From Acidobacteriota bacterium (lineage in GTDB: Bacteria; Acidobacteriota; Terriglobia; UBA7540), in contig JAKAWG010000005.1 in assembly GCA_021817045.1 (NCBI GenBank), positions 1 through 64,000 of the forward strand: a stretch of 64,000 bases of DNA. The letters run 5' to 3'. Position 1 is the first letter of the stretch. Every line of letters starts with the position of its first letter. The notes under the pieces were generated by a model that saw only the letters and a list, made by a program, of their open reading frames with translations, was not told the DNA's origin and did no database searches. Positions 61,097 to 64,000 of this stretch are shown in pieces. A program made the position numbers and the translations under genes.

Positions 61097-63101
61097 GCGG
61101 AGCGCTCGCCCTTGGGTGCGCCGGGGCCGGGCTGCGATCCCGTCGAAAAACAGCCAGCACGCGATAGTGCGGCCTCCCCTCAGTGATCTCGATTCGCTGC
61201 CCGGTGCGAACATTGGCGAAGTGCTGATGCAGTCCACTCGGCCAATCAACTTCCAGACTTTCAATCTGCCGGCTTGCTCCCAGCCCCAGGTGAACGATTC
61301 GCGAGTTCATGCTGCCAAAGCCCGATCCTCCATCTTCCCAAGCATAAACCTTCCGTCCATCCGTTGTTGCCACCAACCGGGCGCCAATGCCATCCCGGTC
61401 GGAGCGTGTTCCCACCAGCTTGACCTCCAGCGCGCGATTCCCGCACCCGAGGTTGCGGAAGAGACGCGCTTCTTCTCTCGATCCCCAATAGAAGCCGCCA
61501 AACGAGCCGTACAGGCTGAGATTACCGCTATCATCGTAATCGGAGAACGCCATCCCGTGCAGCATTCCGAAGTCGACGAGTCCGGCGGAAGCGGCGATGT
61601 CCTGATAGTGCCCGTGGCCGTCGTTGTGATAGAGCACTTTCGGTTCGTCCCAATCTAGGGCGGGATTGCCGGTGCCCAGGACGATGTCCGGATACCCGTC
61701 ATTGTCCACGTCCCCTACCTGCGATGCCATCGCGCCATGCAGCCCCGTAATGCCTACCGCTTCGCTCACCCGCGTAAACGTCCCATCGCCATTATTACGA
61801 AACAAAAGCTGCCGGTCGCGGGGTGGCGCGGGTGCGCCACTGATGACATGAGCGATCATAGACCCCATGTTGGCTTTGGGATAGGTAGATACAAACAGAT
61901 CCGGACGCCCATCCTGGTTGTAATCTAATACGTCGCAGGTATAGCTCGCGATCGGACAACGAATGCCGGCTCGGCTGGTTACATCTTCGAACTTGCCGTT
62001 GCCAAGATTGCGATAAAGCGTACAGCCAGCGTCGAAACTAACTGCGAATAAGTCTTGCAGTCCGTTGCCGAAAAAATCGCCCCAGCAGACGGACATCCAA
62101 TGTGCTCGCTTGGTGAGCCCAGCCTTCAGACCTACCTCCGTAAACGACCCGTTGCGATCATTATGATAAAGCCTGATTCTTCCCCCCGCCGGCTCGACGA
62201 TGCCAGTCGCCACGGCCAGGTCAGCGTACCCATCCCGGTCGTAATCCGCCCAAGCCGTGCCAAACGCATTGATTGGACCACCGAGTCCGGCCTTTTGCGT
62301 TACATCCACAAAGCGGCGGCCATGGTCGTTGTGAAACAAGAACAGGCGGTTCACACCGCCCCAGCCGTTGCTGGTGAGAAAAATATCCTCGAACCCGTCG
62401 TTGTCATAGTCGATGAAATTAGCGGCGTAACAGCCAAGCCCGACGGGATCCACGAGGCCCATTTTGCCGGCCACTTCGGTGAACTTTCCGTTTCCGAGGT
62501 TATGGAACAGGCGAAAGGGGCTGCGCTCAGCGCATACGAGAAGGTCGTCCCGCCCGTCGTTATCAAAGTCTCCCCAGGCTACGCCCCGGCCGAGGGCAAA
62601 GTTCTGTACTCCGGCTGATTTCGTGACATCCACGAAATGGATAGGCGACGGTGCTTGCGGAGGAACGACCAGGCGATATTCAAGAGGGATGCTGCTCAGC
62701 GGCTTTCCGGCGAGCATGGTGAGTATCCGCAGCATCCAGCGGTAGCGAACGCTTGCCGGATCATCCTTACAGGCCATCTCGGCATACGGAATGGCGCGCG
62801 TGTAACGACGGAGACGCAGATCAACCGTAGCAAGGGAATAGGGAAAGCGCGGGTCCCCCGGGTAGGAAAGGACTTCGCCGGGCAGAGTGCGAAGAGCGCC
62901 GGTGAAATCGCCCGCCAGAAGCGGGGATTTGGCTTCTTCAGCGCGGGCGAGATCCGGCGGCTGACGCTGGTCTTCGGCCCAGCCGCGACGCAATGGGGAA
63001 GTGCTTTCGTGAAAGTAAGTAGATACAAATATCCCAAGGCACACCAGAGCTGTGAGGTTCCGGATGAGAACTCCAAGCTGGGACTTGAGTGCGCGATTCA
63101 T
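61089..63101 (-). CDS. CRTAC1-like FG-GAP/VCBS protein with ASPIC/UnbV domain
   Basis: A 670-residue exported protein. The N-terminal signal/anchor (GVLIRNLTALVCLGIFVSTYF) is followed by a short helical part (about 45-140). Then comes a beta-propeller of FG-GAP/VCBS repeats with calcium-type Asp-rich loops: GVAWGDFDNDGRDDLLVCAE, NFIDYDNDGFEDIFLTSNG, GTAWADYDRDGYADLAVATG, DVLDYNQDGRPDLFVSTY, QVGDVDNDGYPDIVLGTG. The ASPIC/UnbV domain ends it (ALEVKLVGTRSDRDGIGARL, SLEVDWPSGLHQHF). Such proteins are usually secreted and surface-bound; the function is not established. It is the first gene of the operon with two TPR genes. Confidence 0.87.
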   Translation of the reverse strand: MNRALKSQLGVLIRNLTALVCLGIFVSTYFHESTSPLRRGWAEDQRQPPDLARAEEAKSPLLAGDFTGALRTLPGEVLSYPGDPRFPYSLATVDLRLRRYTRAIPYAEMACKDDPASVRYRWMLRILTMLAGKPLSSIPLEYRLVVPPQAPSPIHFVDVTKSAGVQNFALGRGVAWGDFDNDGRDDLLVCAERSPFRLFHNLGNGKFTEVAGKMGLVDPVGLGCYAANFIDYDNDGFEDIFLTSNGWGGVNRLFLFHNDHGRRFVDVTQKAGLGGPINAFGTAWADYDRDGYADLAVATGIVEPAGGRIRLYHNDRNGSFTEVGLKAGLTKRAHWMSVCWGDFFGNGLQDLFAVSFDAGCTLYRNLGNGKFEDVTSRAGIRCPIASYTCDVLDYNQDGRPDLFVSTYPKANMGSMIAHVISGAPAPPRDRQLLFRNNGDGTFTRVSEAVGITGLHGAMASQVGDVDNDGYPDIVLGTGNPALDWDEPKVLYHNDGHGHYQDIAASAGLVDFGMLHGMAFSDYDDSGNLSLYGSFGGFYWGSREEARLFRNLGCGNRALEVKLVGTRSDRDGIGARLVATTDGRKVYAWEDGGSGFGSMNSRIVHLGLGASRQIESLEVDWPSGLHQHFANVRTGQRIEITEGRPHYRVLAVFRRDRSPAPAHPRASAPHE

Positions 63102-63148
63102 TCCAGCCTCTTGGGAATCGATGCGTTGTCGCGTACTACCGGCTATAC

Positions 63149-63178
63149 GGGGCGCAAGCTATAATAAGTTCGCGCCCC
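63149..63178. promoter_or_regulatory. Inverted repeat centred on TATAAT in the divergent promoter region
   Basis: GGGGCGC (63149-63155) and GCGCCCC (63172-63178) flank TATAAT (63160-63165). The site lies between the CRTAC operon (minus) and the TPR gene (plus). It could be an operator covering a -10 element; no good -35 is seen at proper spacing. Confidence 0.4.
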
Positions 63179-63257
63179 GGGAAAGTCGCGGCCTGCACCC
63201 GATCCGTTGAAGCTAGCGCGACCAACGCCGGTAGCACTAGAACATTTTATAGTGGGC

Positions 63258-64000
63258 ATGTATTCAAAGCGAGCAACACGCTATCTGGCGGCTGTTGCTG
63301 GAGTATTGAGCTGCGTGGCTTGCACCTTTGGCGCGGCTTCGGGTCCTTGCGATCCGCGAGATTCCTCCGCCACATTTTCATCCGGCCTGAGCCTTCCGCA
63401 AGCCGAAGCTCTCCCCTGGTCGGAGATTCGCGCGCAAATCGCCGCGGGCAACTTCGCCGAGGCAGAGCGTCTTCTCGAAGCAGTGCAACCATCTGCCGAA
63501 CGCCAGTTTTGGAGCGGCGTCTTGCGGCTGCACGAGCGAAAGACGTTTGCTTCCATTCGAAGTTTCGAGCGGGCGGCGCGCTTGAATGACACAAGCCAAA
63601 CGGAGACCCTGCTTGCCGTTGATTACTTCTTGCTGAATCAAAAGACGCTCGCCGCCGACGCCCTGCAACGCGCCCTTCGGCTTAATCCCCACGATCTGAT
63701 GGCTCTTTACCTTCAGGGACGCCTCGACTTTGTAGGAGACAGTTGGGTTGAGGCGCGGGAGGATTTTGCGGCCGTTCTGGCGCGAGAGCCGAACGATGAC
63801 CACAGTCTGTACTATCTTGGCCTCTCGGAGTGGCGCATGGGAGACAACGCGGCGGCGCGAAGAGACCTTCAACACGCCGTGGACGTCCTTAACTGCCATC
63901 ACCTGAATTTTCCTCTTGCTCCTTACTCGCTTGCGCAAATTGAGCTGGATTCCGGCGACGCCGCGGAGGCGCTCCACCAGTCTGACCTTGCGCTCGAGAT
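63258..64000 (+). CDS. Secreted tetratricopeptide-repeat protein, incomplete at window end
   Basis: At least 247 codons, open to the last base; the 3' end lies outside the window. ATG 63258 begins MYSKRATRYLAAVAGVLSC, a signal peptide, possibly lipoprotein-type (Cys in LSCVAC). TPR-like units follow: FAEAERLLEAVQPSAERQFW, DALQRALRLNPHDLMALYLQ, AREDFAAVLAREPNDDHSLY, ARRDLQHAVDVLNCHHLNFP and ALHQSDLALE at the edge. It is divergent from the CRTAC operon and likely functions with it. Confidence 0.75.
   Translation, partial: MYSKRATRYLAAVAGVLSCVACTFGAASGPCDPRDSSATFSSGLSLPQAEALPWSEIRAQIAAGNFAEAERLLEAVQPSAERQFWSGVLRLHERKTFASIRSFERAARLNDTSQTETLLAVDYFLLNQKTLAADALQRALRLNPHDLMALYLQGRLDFVGDSWVEAREDFAAVLAREPNDDHSLYYLGLSEWRMGDNAAARRDLQHAVDVLNCHHLNFPLAPYSLAQIELDSGDAAEALHQSDLALE

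Overview
The window reads like a chromosome segment of an Acidobacteriota bacterium (Terriglobia/Bryobacterales-like). This is inferred from a high-GC, dense Gram-negative gene layout, a large Oar-like TonB-dependent receptor with an N-terminal carboxypeptidase-regulatory domain, many secreted TPR proteins, an FG-GAP/ASPIC-UnbV protein in a TPR operon, many Tat-exported glycoside hydrolases, and dispersed REP-like palindromes. No rRNA, tRNA, CRISPR array, IS element or replication origin was recognised.

Region 1 (1-2500). A decayed serine beta-lactamase-family gene is followed by a sigma-54 enhancer-binding protein (EBP) gene with its own sigma-70-type promoter.

Region 2 (2500-20800). A complete-looking exopolysaccharide locus lies on the plus strand. 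A palindrome (2611-2630) and a GG-N10-GC sigma-54 promoter (2805-2821) stand in front of it, so the EBP next door is the obvious activator. In order: small winged-helix-like protein, NusG/UpxY-type antiterminator, Wza-like export protein, Wzc-like BY-kinase, TPR membrane protein, WzyC-type ligase/polymerase, CgeB-like glycosyltransferase, second Wzy-type polymerase, two GT4-type glycosyltransferases, NAD-sugar epimerase, WbuB-like glycosyltransferase, WecA/MraY-type initiating transferase, FecR-like protein and UDP-GlcNAc 2-epimerase. Many neighbours overlap by ATGA or TAATG. No flippase is visible. REP-like repeats have entered the coding ends of two genes, and a different repeat sits inside a glycosyltransferase gene.

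Region 3 (20690-25290). Two secreted TPR genes on the minus strand, a decayed MetE-like fragment and a ClC chloride channel/antiporter.

Region 4 (25287-31588). Two Tat-exported glycosidases: a GHL6/beta-galactosidase-like protein and a GH106 alpha-L-rhamnosidase carrying a LamG-like insertion.

Region 5 (31700-36960). A compact defence-like island. It holds a HigBA-type pair whose toxin has an in-frame stop, a PvuII-like N4-cytosine methyltransferase, and a convergent three-gene operon: HARE-HTH protein, MORC/MutL-like GHKL ATPase with Ig-like (BIG2) domains, and winged-helix protein. No endonuclease is visible. This is the most interesting part of the window.

Region 6 (37890-57910). Carbohydrate and outer-membrane functions: more Tat-type glycosidase-like proteins, a beta-propeller lactonase lipoprotein, two TPR genes, the TonB-dependent receptor, a membrane-anchored DNA-binding protein, a DUF6259-like glycosidase and a GH42 beta-galactosidase.

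Region 7 (58030-64000). A CRTAC/TPR/TPR operon on the minus strand, divergent from a further TPR gene that runs off the window end.
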